DNA of 29,723 bases, from positions 1 through 29,723 of the forward strand of contig CAVAVT010000019.1 in assembly GCA_963592185.1 (NCBI GenBank), given 5' to 3'. Source of the stretch: CAVAVT01 sp963592185 (GTDB lineage: Bacteria > Bacillota > Negativicutes > Selenomonadales > Selenomonadaceae). The translations under genes and the position numbers were made by a program. Numbering within the stretch: the first letter of the stretch is position 1; each line of letters opens with the position of its first letter. Shown here piece after piece: positions 19,171 through 27,068 of this stretch. Below the pieces are notes generated by a model that ran no database searches, had not been told where the DNA came from, and saw only the letters and a list, made by a program, of their open reading frames with translations.

Positions 19171-21138
19171 CTATTTTCCAGCTTTCCTTGCCGCCTCGTC
19201 AAAACGCTGCGCAAGGCTTATTTCCTGCTGGCTGTCTGCATTAGCCTTCATTTTCAAATAAATCGTAGACAAAGGCGGTATGGTTATCTGAATTGACTGG
19301 CTCCGATTGTGCCAGCAAATATCCTCAGTCTTGAATTCTCCTTCATTGAGAACTCCAGAACCTCCGAAATCTCTTGAATCACTGTTGAACACTTCAGTAT
19401 ATACACCCTTGCGAGGCATACCTATACGGTAGCCCCCGTATACCTCAGGAGTGAAATTGCAGATTGCAACAATGAAATCATCAGGATTTTCACCCTTTCG
19501 GATGAAAGAAACCACACTGTGGTCCGAATCATTGCAGTCTATCCACTCAAAGCCGTTCCAGTCGAAATCAACCTGCCAGAAGGCCGGTGTGTCGCAATAG
19601 AACTTGTTGAGGGCTCTGGAATACTCTAGCATTCTCTTATGCATCTCATATTCCCTTGCCAGATGCCAGTCAAGACTGTCATCATATTTCCATTCGATGA
19701 ACTGGCCGAACTCGCCGCCCATGAAAAGCAGCTTCTTGCCGGGATGCGCCATCCAGAAACCGAAGAAAGCACGAAGCCCAGCAAATTTCTGCCAGTAATC
19801 CCCAGGCATTTTGTTCAGAAGGGAACACTTGCCATGTACCACCTCGTCATGGGACAGGGGCAGTACAAAATTCTCCGAAAAAGCATACATCAGGGAGAAT
19901 GTTAGCTTGTCCTGATGCCATTTGCGATACACTGGATCCAGGCTCATGTAGGACAGCATGTCATTCATCCAGCCCATGTTCCATTTATAATTGAAGCCCA
20001 TTCCACCTGCATAAACAGGCTTGGAAATCATTGGCCAGGAGGTGGACTCCTCAGCAATCATAAGGGCATTTGGATGATACTTGAACACCGTCTCATTGAG
20101 ATTTTTAATGAACTCCATTGCCTCAAGGTTGCCAGTATCACCATGCTTATTGGGCTGCCATTCTCCGTCCTCACGGGCATAGTTCAGGTAGAGCATATTG
20201 GCCACCGCATCGATGCGCAGTCCGTCAATATGATATTCCTCCAGCCAGAACAGTGCATTGGAGATAAGGAAGCTCTGGACCTCTGTACGGCCGTAGTCGA
20301 AGTTCAATGTACCCCAGCCCTTGTTCTCCGCAAGCTGTTCATTGTCTGACTCGTACAGGTTCTGACCATCAAACATCCTAAGTCCCGGATCATCCTTGCA
20401 AAAATGTCCCGGTACCCAGTCCATTATGATGCCAATGCCATTTTCATGTGCCGTGTCCACCAGATACATAAAGTCCTCCGGTTTTCCGTAGCGGCTGGTA
20501 ATGGCGTAAAATCCTGTAATCTGATATCCCCAGGAGCCGTCAAAGGGATGCTCGCTCAGGGGCATGAACTCAATATGGGTGTAATTCATGCTCTTTACGT
20601 AGCTGATGAGCTGATCTGCCATTTCACGGTAGCTCAGCAATCTTCCCTTTTCACCTCTGCGCCAGGAGCCCATGTGTACCTCGTAGGTAAGCATGGGGGA
20701 ATCATAGGAACGATGCTTTTTCTTATTTTCCATCCATTCTGCATCGTGCCACTCATAATTTGAAAGCTCATACACCTTGGAGGCTGTATCGGGCTTAAGT
20801 TCCGCATAGAAGCCGTAGGGGTCCGCCTTCATAATGTGCGGTCCGCCCCATTGCGGCTCAATTGCATATTTATAAACAGTCTCAGGCTGAATTCCTTCAA
20901 TGAATACCGTCCATACCTCACCATCGGAAATCCTTGTCATGGTATTTACCCGGGTGTCCCAGCCATTGAAATCTCCCACCACACTTACGGATTTTGCATG
21001 AGGTGCCCAAACAGAAAAGCGTACTCCCTTTTTTCCGCCCTGCTCTGTAAAATGTGCTCCCATCATCTCATAAGTATGGTAATTAGTACCTTGATGATAT
21101 AAATAGAGATCAAACTCGCTAAGCTCTGACGTTTTCAC
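19171..21138 (-). CDS. glgB: 1,4-alpha-glucan branching enzyme
   Basis: A 655-residue GH13 branching enzyme that makes alpha-1,6 links in glycogen. An N-terminal CBM48 domain (about 37-130, VRFSVWAPHAKSVSVVGDFNGW) is followed by the barrel with the catalytic residues Asp310 in GLRIDAV, Glu363/364 in IAEEST, and His430-Asp431 in LSHDEVVHG. It lacks the extra N1 domain of E. coli GlgB and is accordingly shorter. I chose the GTG at 21138, 6 bases after AAGGGGGA, over another GTG at 21177 that has no binding site and lies in a hairpin. It lies between glgP and glgA. Confidence 0.97.
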   Translation of the reverse strand: MKTSELSEFDLYLYHQGTNYHTYEMMGAHFTEQGGKKGVRFSVWAPHAKSVSVVGDFNGWDTRVNTMTRISDGEVWTVFIEGIQPETVYKYAIEPQWGGPHIMKADPYGFYAELKPDTASKVYELSNYEWHDAEWMENKKKHRSYDSPMLTYEVHMGSWRRGEKGRLLSYREMADQLISYVKSMNYTHIEFMPLSEHPFDGSWGYQITGFYAITSRYGKPEDFMYLVDTAHENGIGIIMDWVPGHFCKDDPGLRMFDGQNLYESDNEQLAENKGWGTLNFDYGRTEVQSFLISNALFWLEEYHIDGLRIDAVANMLYLNYAREDGEWQPNKHGDTGNLEAMEFIKNLNETVFKYHPNALMIAEESTSWPMISKPVYAGGMGFNYKWNMGWMNDMLSYMSLDPVYRKWHQDKLTFSLMYAFSENFVLPLSHDEVVHGKCSLLNKMPGDYWQKFAGLRAFFGFWMAHPGKKLLFMGGEFGQFIEWKYDDSLDWHLAREYEMHKRMLEYSRALNKFYCDTPAFWQVDFDWNGFEWIDCNDSDHSVVSFIRKGENPDDFIVAICNFTPEVYGGYRIGMPRKGVYTEVFNSDSRDFGGSGVLNEGEFKTEDICWHNRSQSIQITIPPLSTIYLKMKANADSQQEISLAQRFDEAARKAGK

Positions 21139-21167
21139 TTGCAGTCCCCCTTTTCTCAAACAGTCCC

Positions 21168-21184
21168 GGCCCCACACGGGGGCC
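21168..21184 (-). other. GC-rich hairpin between glgP and glgB
   Basis: GGCCCC (21168-21173) pairs with GGGGCC (21179-21184) over a 5-base loop, 30 bases before the glgB GTG. On the minus strand no T run follows, so it is more likely an mRNA processing or stability element than a terminator. Confidence 0.45.
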
Positions 21185-21246
21185 TTTTGTTAAAATGACT
21201 CTTTTTAAAGGAATCCCAGCCTATGCTTCTATGAAATTTTTATCAA

Positions 21247-23694
21247 TCAGCGGATGTGCCAAATATCCTCGGCGTATTCACGGATAGTACGGTCTGAAGA
21301 AAATATTCCAGATTTTGCAATGTTGATTGCGGAGGTCTTCAGCCATGCATACTTGTCTGCATAACGTGCAAGCACCTCTTCATGCGCCTTGCGATATGCA
21401 TCGAAATCCTTCAGAATGAAGAATTCATCATTACTCTGGAAAATATAGTTATAAAGGGAGCTGAAGTTGCCGAAGGTACCATCATTCATCTGATCCATAA
21501 CCTTGCGGACAGTTTCATTGGTGTTGTACTCATTCCATGCTGAGTAGTTTCCATTCTGATAGTAACTGATTACTTCAGGGGCACGGAGACCGAAGATTAC
21601 ACAGTTTTCAGTTCCAACAGCATCACAAATCTCAACATTTGCGCCGTCCATTGTACCAAGGGTCAGGGCACCGTTCATCATGAACTTCATGTTGCCTGTT
21701 CCGGAAGCTTCCTTGCTGGCGGTGGAAATCTGCTCGCTGACATCTGCTGCAGGATATACCAGCTCGCCTACGGATACACCGAAATTCTCAATGAATACAA
21801 CCTTTATCTGTCCGTTGATATCCGGATCGTTGTTCACCTTGTCAGCCACAGCATTAATGAGGCGGATAGTCTCCTTTGCCACATAGTATCCAGGAGCTGC
21901 CTTGCCGCCAAAGAAATAGGTTACCGGTGTACTAAGCTTATAATCCTTGTCATTCTTCAGTCTGTCATACTGATACATAATATGCATGATATTCATCAGC
22001 TGACGCTTGTAGGAATGAATTCTCTTAACCTGAATATCGAAAATGGACTTGGGATCGATTTTAACGCCCTGCTTATCCTTAATATATTTTGCAAGGATTC
22101 TCTTTCTTGCTGTCTTAACTCTGCTGAGAGCATCCAGGAATGTTTTCTTTTCCACATATTCCATAAGATTTGCAAGCTGCTCCGGCTTTCTGTGCCATTT
22201 TCCAGAGATTGTCTTGTCCAAAAGGGTCTTAAGCTCAGGATTTGCACCAATGAGCCAGCGGCGATGGGTAATGCCGTTGGTCTTGTTGTTAAACTTCCAA
22301 GGCTCATACATGAATGCATCGTTAAGTGTAGTTTCCTTAAGGATATTTGTATGAATCTGTGCAACGCCGTTTACGCTGTGGCTTCCAGCAACAGCAAGAC
22401 GTGCCATATGTACCTGGCCGTCCTGAATGATGGACAGTGCACGAACCTTCTCCTCGTTTCCAGGATACTGCTCCCTTACGTCTTCAAGCATACGCTTGTT
22501 AATCTCATCGACAATCATGTAGATTCTAGGCAGTACGGATTTGAACATATCCACCGGCCACTTCTCAAGTGCCTCAGGCAGAATGGTGTGGTTGGTGTAC
22601 GCACAAGTCTCAGTAGTAATCTTCCAAGCCTCATCCCACTCCAAGTGCTCCTCATCGATGAGTATACGCATGAGCTCAGCTACAGCTGTTGCCGGATGAG
22701 TATCGTTGATATGGATGCCAATCTTGTTTCCAAAATCAGAAAAGTCCTCATGAGTGAGCTTGTAATGTCTCACAATGCTCTGAATGCCAGCGGATACGAA
22801 GAAGTATTCCTGAACGAGACGCATTCTGCGGCCTTCCATGCTGCTGTCATCAGGATACAGGAACTGAGTGATTTCCTCCACATTGTGTCTGTAGCGGTTG
22901 TGTTCCTCACGCTGCTCAGGAGACATAGTGCCATAGTCGGAGAAATCCCTGTCAACCTCAGCATTCCACATACGGAGGGTATTTACAGTCTCATTTTTGT
23001 ATCCTACTACAGGAACATCATAGGGAACAGCCATAATAGTGTTATATCCAGTGTGAACCAGCTCCAGCTTGCCGTCTCCCAGATCCTTCATGTAGGCATG
23101 ACCGCCGATACGAACATCAACAGACTTGTTTGGCTTGCGGATTTCCCAAGGATAACCGGACTTCAGCCAGTTATCTGGAATCTCTACCTGATTGCCGTTG
23201 ATTATTTTCTGCTCAAAAAGACCATACTGGTAACGGATGGTGCAGCCATGACCAGGAAGTCCAAGGGATGCCAGGGAGTCAATAAAGCAGGCTGCAAGAC
23301 GTCCAAGACCACCGTTTCCAAGACCCGGATCTGGCTCCTCATTAATAAGGTCGTCAAGGCTGATGCCCAGCTCCTTCAGAGCCTGTTCAACCGGCTGCAT
23401 TACGCCAAGGTTTATAAGGTTGGACTTCAAAAGACGTCCCAGTAGGAACTCAATGGAGAAGTAATAAATCTGCTTCTTGTCATTTTCCTTGTAAAGTTTA
23501 TTGGTCTTAATCCAATTTTTGCTTATGGTGTATCTGAGCACTGTGGACAGTGTCTCATAGAACTCATACTTGGAAAGATCACCCAGCTCTCTGCCATACA
23601 TGATTCTTGACATGTGATTGAAGGCTTCCTTTATTTCAGCTACCTTCTGCTCAAGCTCTTTATTCTTTTTATCATTTGTATTTGACTTTACCAA
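21247..23694 (-). CDS. glgP: Glycogen phosphorylase
   Basis: An 815-residue GT35 phosphorylase, the standard length, releasing glucose-1-phosphate from alpha-1,4-glucan. The PLP-binding lysine is in the signature EASGTGNMKFMMNG. The N-terminal half has GLGNGGLGRLAACF, a conserved active-site loop. It starts at a TTG (23694), about 8 bases after AGGAGTGG; no ATG is available near by. It seems to have its own promoter in the 161-base gap after glgD, so degradation genes may be expressed apart from glgCD. Confidence 0.96.
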   Translation of the reverse strand: MVKSNTNDKKNKELEQKVAEIKEAFNHMSRIMYGRELGDLSKYEFYETLSTVLRYTISKNWIKTNKLYKENDKKQIYYFSIEFLLGRLLKSNLINLGVMQPVEQALKELGISLDDLINEEPDPGLGNGGLGRLAACFIDSLASLGLPGHGCTIRYQYGLFEQKIINGNQVEIPDNWLKSGYPWEIRKPNKSVDVRIGGHAYMKDLGDGKLELVHTGYNTIMAVPYDVPVVGYKNETVNTLRMWNAEVDRDFSDYGTMSPEQREEHNRYRHNVEEITQFLYPDDSSMEGRRMRLVQEYFFVSAGIQSIVRHYKLTHEDFSDFGNKIGIHINDTHPATAVAELMRILIDEEHLEWDEAWKITTETCAYTNHTILPEALEKWPVDMFKSVLPRIYMIVDEINKRMLEDVREQYPGNEEKVRALSIIQDGQVHMARLAVAGSHSVNGVAQIHTNILKETTLNDAFMYEPWKFNNKTNGITHRRWLIGANPELKTLLDKTISGKWHRKPEQLANLMEYVEKKTFLDALSRVKTARKRILAKYIKDKQGVKIDPKSIFDIQVKRIHSYKRQLMNIMHIMYQYDRLKNDKDYKLSTPVTYFFGGKAAPGYYVAKETIRLINAVADKVNNDPDINGQIKVVFIENFGVSVGELVYPAADVSEQISTASKEASGTGNMKFMMNGALTLGTMDGANVEICDAVGTENCVIFGLRAPEVISYYQNGNYSAWNEYNTNETVRKVMDQMNDGTFGNFSSLYNYIFQSNDEFFILKDFDAYRKAHEEVLARYADKYAWLKTSAINIAKSGIFSSDRTIREYAEDIWHIR

Positions 23695-23739
23695 TATTTT
23701 CCACTCCTCATCAATCTGGAATTAGCTCGGATTTTTTTC

Positions 23740-23748
23740 ATTATATCA
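23740..23748 (-). promoter_or_regulatory. Extended -10 promoter of glgP
   Basis: The minus strand reads TGATATAAT: a consensus -10 box (23740-23745) with the TGn extension, about 45 bases before the glgP start. The -35 region is poor (TTTCCT at 17 bases), which is usual for extended -10 promoters. Confidence 0.5.
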
Positions 23749-23794
23749 TCTAAGTCCCGCAAAGGAAAATAGACCCTTTTTTCAGAATATACAT

Positions 23795-23843
23795 AAATCC
23801 CAGTCAACAGAAACCTCTATGTTCCATATATTGACCGGGATTT
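23795..23843 (-). other. Stem-loop between glgD and glgP
   Basis: 23795-23807 pairs with 23831-23843 over 13 bp with a 23-base loop. In the minus-strand RNA the one non-Watson-Crick pair is G-U; in the plus-strand RNA it would be A-C, so the structure suits the glg transcript. No T run follows directly, so it may be an RNA stability element or a weak terminator that separates glgCD from glgP. Confidence 0.55.
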
Positions 23844-23855
23844 AAATACAAACTA

Positions 23856-24968
23856 TTAAATTACAATATTCTTTCCTACAACAAAGGGATACCGCTCGTC
23901 GCCCTTAAGCTGCTTGTCCTCTGTAACCTTTACATTCTTGTCGCAAATTGCGTAATCGAGCTGTGCTCCAGGTTCAATTATACACTTCTGCATTACGATA
24001 CTATTGCTTATCTTTGCACCCTTGGCAACATGAACCCCACGGAAGAGAATGCAGTTTTCAACGTCGCCCTCTATTACACAGCCATTGGCTATCATTGAAT
24101 TTTTCACTGATGAGCCATTCTTGTACTGTACGGGAACCTCGTCCTTAGTCTTAGTGTAGATAGGATTGCCCTGAAGGAACAGCTCGTTCAGTACATCGGG
24201 CTTCAAAAGATCCATGCTTGCCTGGAAATAGCTTGCTACAGAATTCATTCTTGCAACATAGCCCTTGTGCTCATAGCCGTATACGGTATACTTATCCAAA
24301 TTTCTCAGGAAAGCATCCTTCAAGAAATCCTTGCTGCCATGTTCAAAGGCATTGCGGAGCATCTTGCAGAAAAGTTCAGTCTCCATGAGCATCATTCCTA
24401 CGGATTCCAGCTCACCGTCAGCGCAGCCATTCTTCATGACAACATCCTCAGCCAGCCCATTTTCAGCCAGCTTCAGAACCAGATGCTCACCTACAGGATT
24501 TGCCTGTACCTTGTTGTAAACAATGGTAATATCCGCCCCGGTATTCTCATGGAACATCAGTACAGGAGTAAGGTCGATATTATATACCGAACCGATTCCT
24601 GCCAGCAGAACATACTTATCGGTGCTGTGCTCAATAAAATCGATATTGCGGTAGAGACCCTCCACATCTCCCTGAACCAGCTGGTCAAAGCGCTGTACAG
24701 CCGGCAGGAAGGAAAGTCCTCCTCTGTGCTTTGCCAAATCCCAGTCTTTACCAGACCTCAGATGGTCCATGATGGAACGTGACTTCTCAGTGAGAAGCAC
24801 GCCAATATTATCAATACCTGAGTTAACCATGTTGGAAAGCACGAAATCTATCAGGCGGTAACGTCCGCCGAAAGGAATGGATCCCAGAGTACGGTACTCC
24901 GCCAAATCCTTAAACATTGAACCATCTGCTCTATCGAGATCAATGATTCCCATTACATTCTTCAACAT
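23856..24968 (-). CDS. glgD: GlgD, non-catalytic partner of ADP-glucose pyrophosphorylase
   Basis: A 370-residue paralogue of GlgC. The pyrophosphorylase fold is visible (IPFGGRYRLIDFVLSNMVNSGI near residues 32-53, and a C-terminal left-handed beta-helix), but the N-terminal nucleotide loop that reads AGGQGSRL in GlgC is replaced by IIDLDRADGSMF. It therefore should not be catalytic by itself; in Bacillota GlgD acts as a regulatory partner of GlgC in a heterotetramer. GAGAGGTGG lies 7 bases before the ATG. It begins 18 bases after glgC. Confidence 0.95.
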   Translation of the reverse strand: MLKNVMGIIDLDRADGSMFKDLAEYRTLGSIPFGGRYRLIDFVLSNMVNSGIDNIGVLLTEKSRSIMDHLRSGKDWDLAKHRGGLSFLPAVQRFDQLVQGDVEGLYRNIDFIEHSTDKYVLLAGIGSVYNIDLTPVLMFHENTGADITIVYNKVQANPVGEHLVLKLAENGLAEDVVMKNGCADGELESVGMMLMETELFCKMLRNAFEHGSKDFLKDAFLRNLDKYTVYGYEHKGYVARMNSVASYFQASMDLLKPDVLNELFLQGNPIYTKTKDEVPVQYKNGSSVKNSMIANGCVIEGDVENCILFRGVHVAKGAKISNSIVMQKCIIEPGAQLDYAICDKNVKVTEDKQLKGDERYPFVVGKNIVI

Positions 24969-24986
24969 AACAAAACCACCTCTCGA

Positions 24987-26141
24987 TTATCCTACCTGCT
25001 GTTTGCCAGAAGCTGCCTCTACAACCTCTTTTTCAGCTACAACGGCGATTGCGTTCTCCTCGCCGGCAACCTTTGCACCGGCCTGAATGTCACAATGCTG
25101 GGATACAATAGCATGATCAACCACAGCATTTTCTCCAATTGTTGTAAATGGCAGAATAACCGAATTGCTAACCTTTGCGCCCTTGCCAATCACAACGCCC
25201 TTGGAAATAACTGAACGCTCTACATCTCCAAATACCTGTGCGCCCTCGCTTATCATGGAGCACTTTACGGACCCCTCCGGGCCTACATAGTGAGGCGGCA
25301 TAGAGCCGTTGGAGGAATATATGCGCCAGTCATCGCTGAAGGAGAATGGGGGATTATCTTCCAGAAGGTCCATATTTGCACGCCACAGGCTCTCAATGGT
25401 ACCTACATCCTTCCAGTAGCCGCTGAATGCATAGGAAAACAGTCTTGCGCCATCTTCAAGCATCTTGGGGATGATGTTCTTTCCGAAATCATGGCTGGAC
25501 ATATCATCCTTCGCATCTGCCTCAAGATATTTAGACAGGAAGTCCTTGTTGAAAATATAAATACCCATGGAAGCCATATTGCTCTTCGGCTTGGAAGGCT
25601 TCTCTGCAAATTCGGTAATGCGGCCCTCATCATCAGTGCTCATAATACCGAAGCGTGATGCCTCCTCCCAAGGAACCTCAAATACTCCGATGGTTGCCTC
25701 AGCCTTGTTAAGCTTATGGGAATCCAGCATCTTGGAGTAATCCATAGAATAAATGTGATCACCGGAAAGAATCAGCACATACTCCGGATCAATGGACTCA
25801 ATAAAGTTCAGATTCTGATAGATAGCATCTGCTGTTCCACGATACCAGTCAGCGCCGATATCACGGGCATACGGGGGCAGAATATAGGCTCCGCCATTCT
25901 TCACATCCAGATCCCATGCCTCGCCAGTTCCAAGATATGTATGAAGCTCCAGCGGTCTATACTGAGTCAGCACACCTACAGTATCAATTCCGGAATTAGT
26001 GCAGTTGCTCAGTGGAAAGTCAATGATTCTGTACTTTCCTCCAAATGGAACCGCCGGCTTTGCAATATTCTTTGTCAAAGCTCCCAGTCTGCTTCCCTGG
26101 CCCCCAGCCAAAATCATTGCCAGGCATTCTTTTCTCCTCAT
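24987..26141 (-). CDS. glgC: Glucose-1-phosphate adenylyltransferase (ADP-glucose pyrophosphorylase)
   Basis: A 384-residue enzyme making ADP-glucose from ATP and glucose-1-phosphate, the committed step of glycogen synthesis. The nucleotide loop MILAGGQGSRL (9-19) is intact, KPAVPFGGKYRIIDF follows (28-42), and a C-terminal beta-helix is present. The last 25 residues are an Ala/Glu/Lys-rich tail. A long G run (GGGGGG) about 7 bases upstream serves as ribosome binding site. First gene of the glycogen cluster, behind a 327-base leader. Confidence 0.97.
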   Translation of the reverse strand: MRRKECLAMILAGGQGSRLGALTKNIAKPAVPFGGKYRIIDFPLSNCTNSGIDTVGVLTQYRPLELHTYLGTGEAWDLDVKNGGAYILPPYARDIGADWYRGTADAIYQNLNFIESIDPEYVLILSGDHIYSMDYSKMLDSHKLNKAEATIGVFEVPWEEASRFGIMSTDDEGRITEFAEKPSKPKSNMASMGIYIFNKDFLSKYLEADAKDDMSSHDFGKNIIPKMLEDGARLFSYAFSGYWKDVGTIESLWRANMDLLEDNPPFSFSDDWRIYSSNGSMPPHYVGPEGSVKCSMISEGAQVFGDVERSVISKGVVIGKGAKVSNSVILPFTTIGENAVVDHAIVSQHCDIQAGAKVAGEENAIAVVAEKEVVEAASGKQQVG

Positions 26142-26468
26142 GAAAAATCCCCCCTGCAGATTTTGAGTCCAGCATCTTGAAAACAGGTGCCGTGGCCCAA
26201 CCTACGCATAATAAAATAAATCCATTGTCCCGAAAAATCCTGTAATATGAAAAGCACAGCCTTTCGACCGTGCCCGGAATAGCTGCATATGTTTAAGTTA
26301 CCCAGTGCATCAGCAAAAACGTCTACTACGCCTATATTACAAATTTTTATACTGTAAGTATTCAATACAAAATATAAAAACCCTGCAAGAAAATTACAAA
26401 TTTACAGATTTTTACCAAAAACTTATAAAATAATAGAAAATCGTCAAAAAATATTAAAAATACTTGGA
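26142..26468 (-). promoter_or_regulatory. Upstream region of the glycogen cluster
   Basis: A 327-base gene-free stretch. The half nearer the amidase gene (26340-26468) is very AT-rich and probably holds the promoter, but no pair of boxes stands out; TTGACG and TTGCAG occur on the minus strand without a good -10 at 17 bases. The half nearer glgC is richer in GC and contains a hairpin with a GAAA tetraloop (minus strand; 26254-26261 with 26266-26273, 8 bp including two G-U pairs). No known riboswitch was recognised. No terminator follows the upstream amidase gene, so read-through is possible. Confidence 0.4.
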
Positions 26469-27068
26469 CTATACCTCCATAATTTTTGTCGCCCTGGCCC
26501 TAAGGTCCGGGAGTCTTGCATAGAGGTGTTCCCCGGGGCACAGTGTGGCATTTTTATCCCTATGTCCGACTATTGTATGCTCACTGGCCTCGATACGGTA
26601 CACGGTACAGAGCGCCGCCAGCAGCATGGATGCAGACTCCATCTGCCTTTTTGTGGGATAGGACTCCTCAAAATTCCCCACAAGGTTTACTCCGATAGTG
26701 TGCCTGTTTTCTTTATAGCAATGTGCCCCAACCGTGTTCAACGGACGGCCCCTTTCAATTCCCCCGTCCTTATGAATCACATAGTGATAGCCTATACCGG
26801 ACCAGCCGTTGTTCAAGTGCATTCTGTGAACATCTGCCGCTGACACCTCTTTATCCGTGTGGCCCATGTGATGTATCACAATCATATCTGTAACAGTACG
26901 GTTTTCCAGCTCCAAAAATTGAAGATGGGTTTCTTTTATCTGCAGCCGCTGCCGCCAAACATTTCTATTGTAGGCCGCCATAGCTCTGTCCATGCCTTCT
27001 ATTGTAGGATACGCCCATGCCGCAGCGGACAGTACAGCGACCCGGGAAAGAAATTCTCTACGATTCAT
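26469..27068 (-). CDS. N-acetylmuramoyl-L-alanine amidase (PGRP/Amidase_2) with Tat signal
   Basis: A 199-residue zinc amidase that would cut the bond between MurNAc and the peptide stem. The N-terminus MNRREFLSRVAVLSAAAWA has a twin-arginine motif (RREFL) followed by a hydrophobic stretch, so export by Tat to the periplasm is likely. Residues about 58-190 are the PGRP fold: VIHHMGH (64-70) and His169 plus Cys177 in GHRDKNATLCPG give the zinc site, and Tyr94 in GIGYHY is the expected catalytic Tyr. No separate cell-wall-binding domain exists. The ATG at 27068 overlaps the stop of the upstream ABC transporter (ATGA), which favours this start over 27092. Confidence 0.9.
   Translation of the reverse strand: MNRREFLSRVAVLSAAAWAYPTIEGMDRAMAAYNRNVWRQRLQIKETHLQFLELENRTVTDMIVIHHMGHTDKEVSAADVHRMHLNNGWSGIGYHYVIHKDGGIERGRPLNTVGAHCYKENRHTIGVNLVGNFEESYPTKRQMESASMLLAALCTVYRIEASEHTIVGHRDKNATLCPGEHLYARLPDLRARATKIMEV

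Noticed and set aside
21982..23445. Long 487-codon open frame on the plus strand
   Set aside because: It lies wholly antisense to glgP, has no ribosome binding site, and its translation looks like reversed-codon shadow sequence.
26138..26365. 75-codon frame on the minus strand upstream of glgC
   Set aside because: It overlaps the glgC start, begins at a TTG without a binding site and has unconvincing composition.
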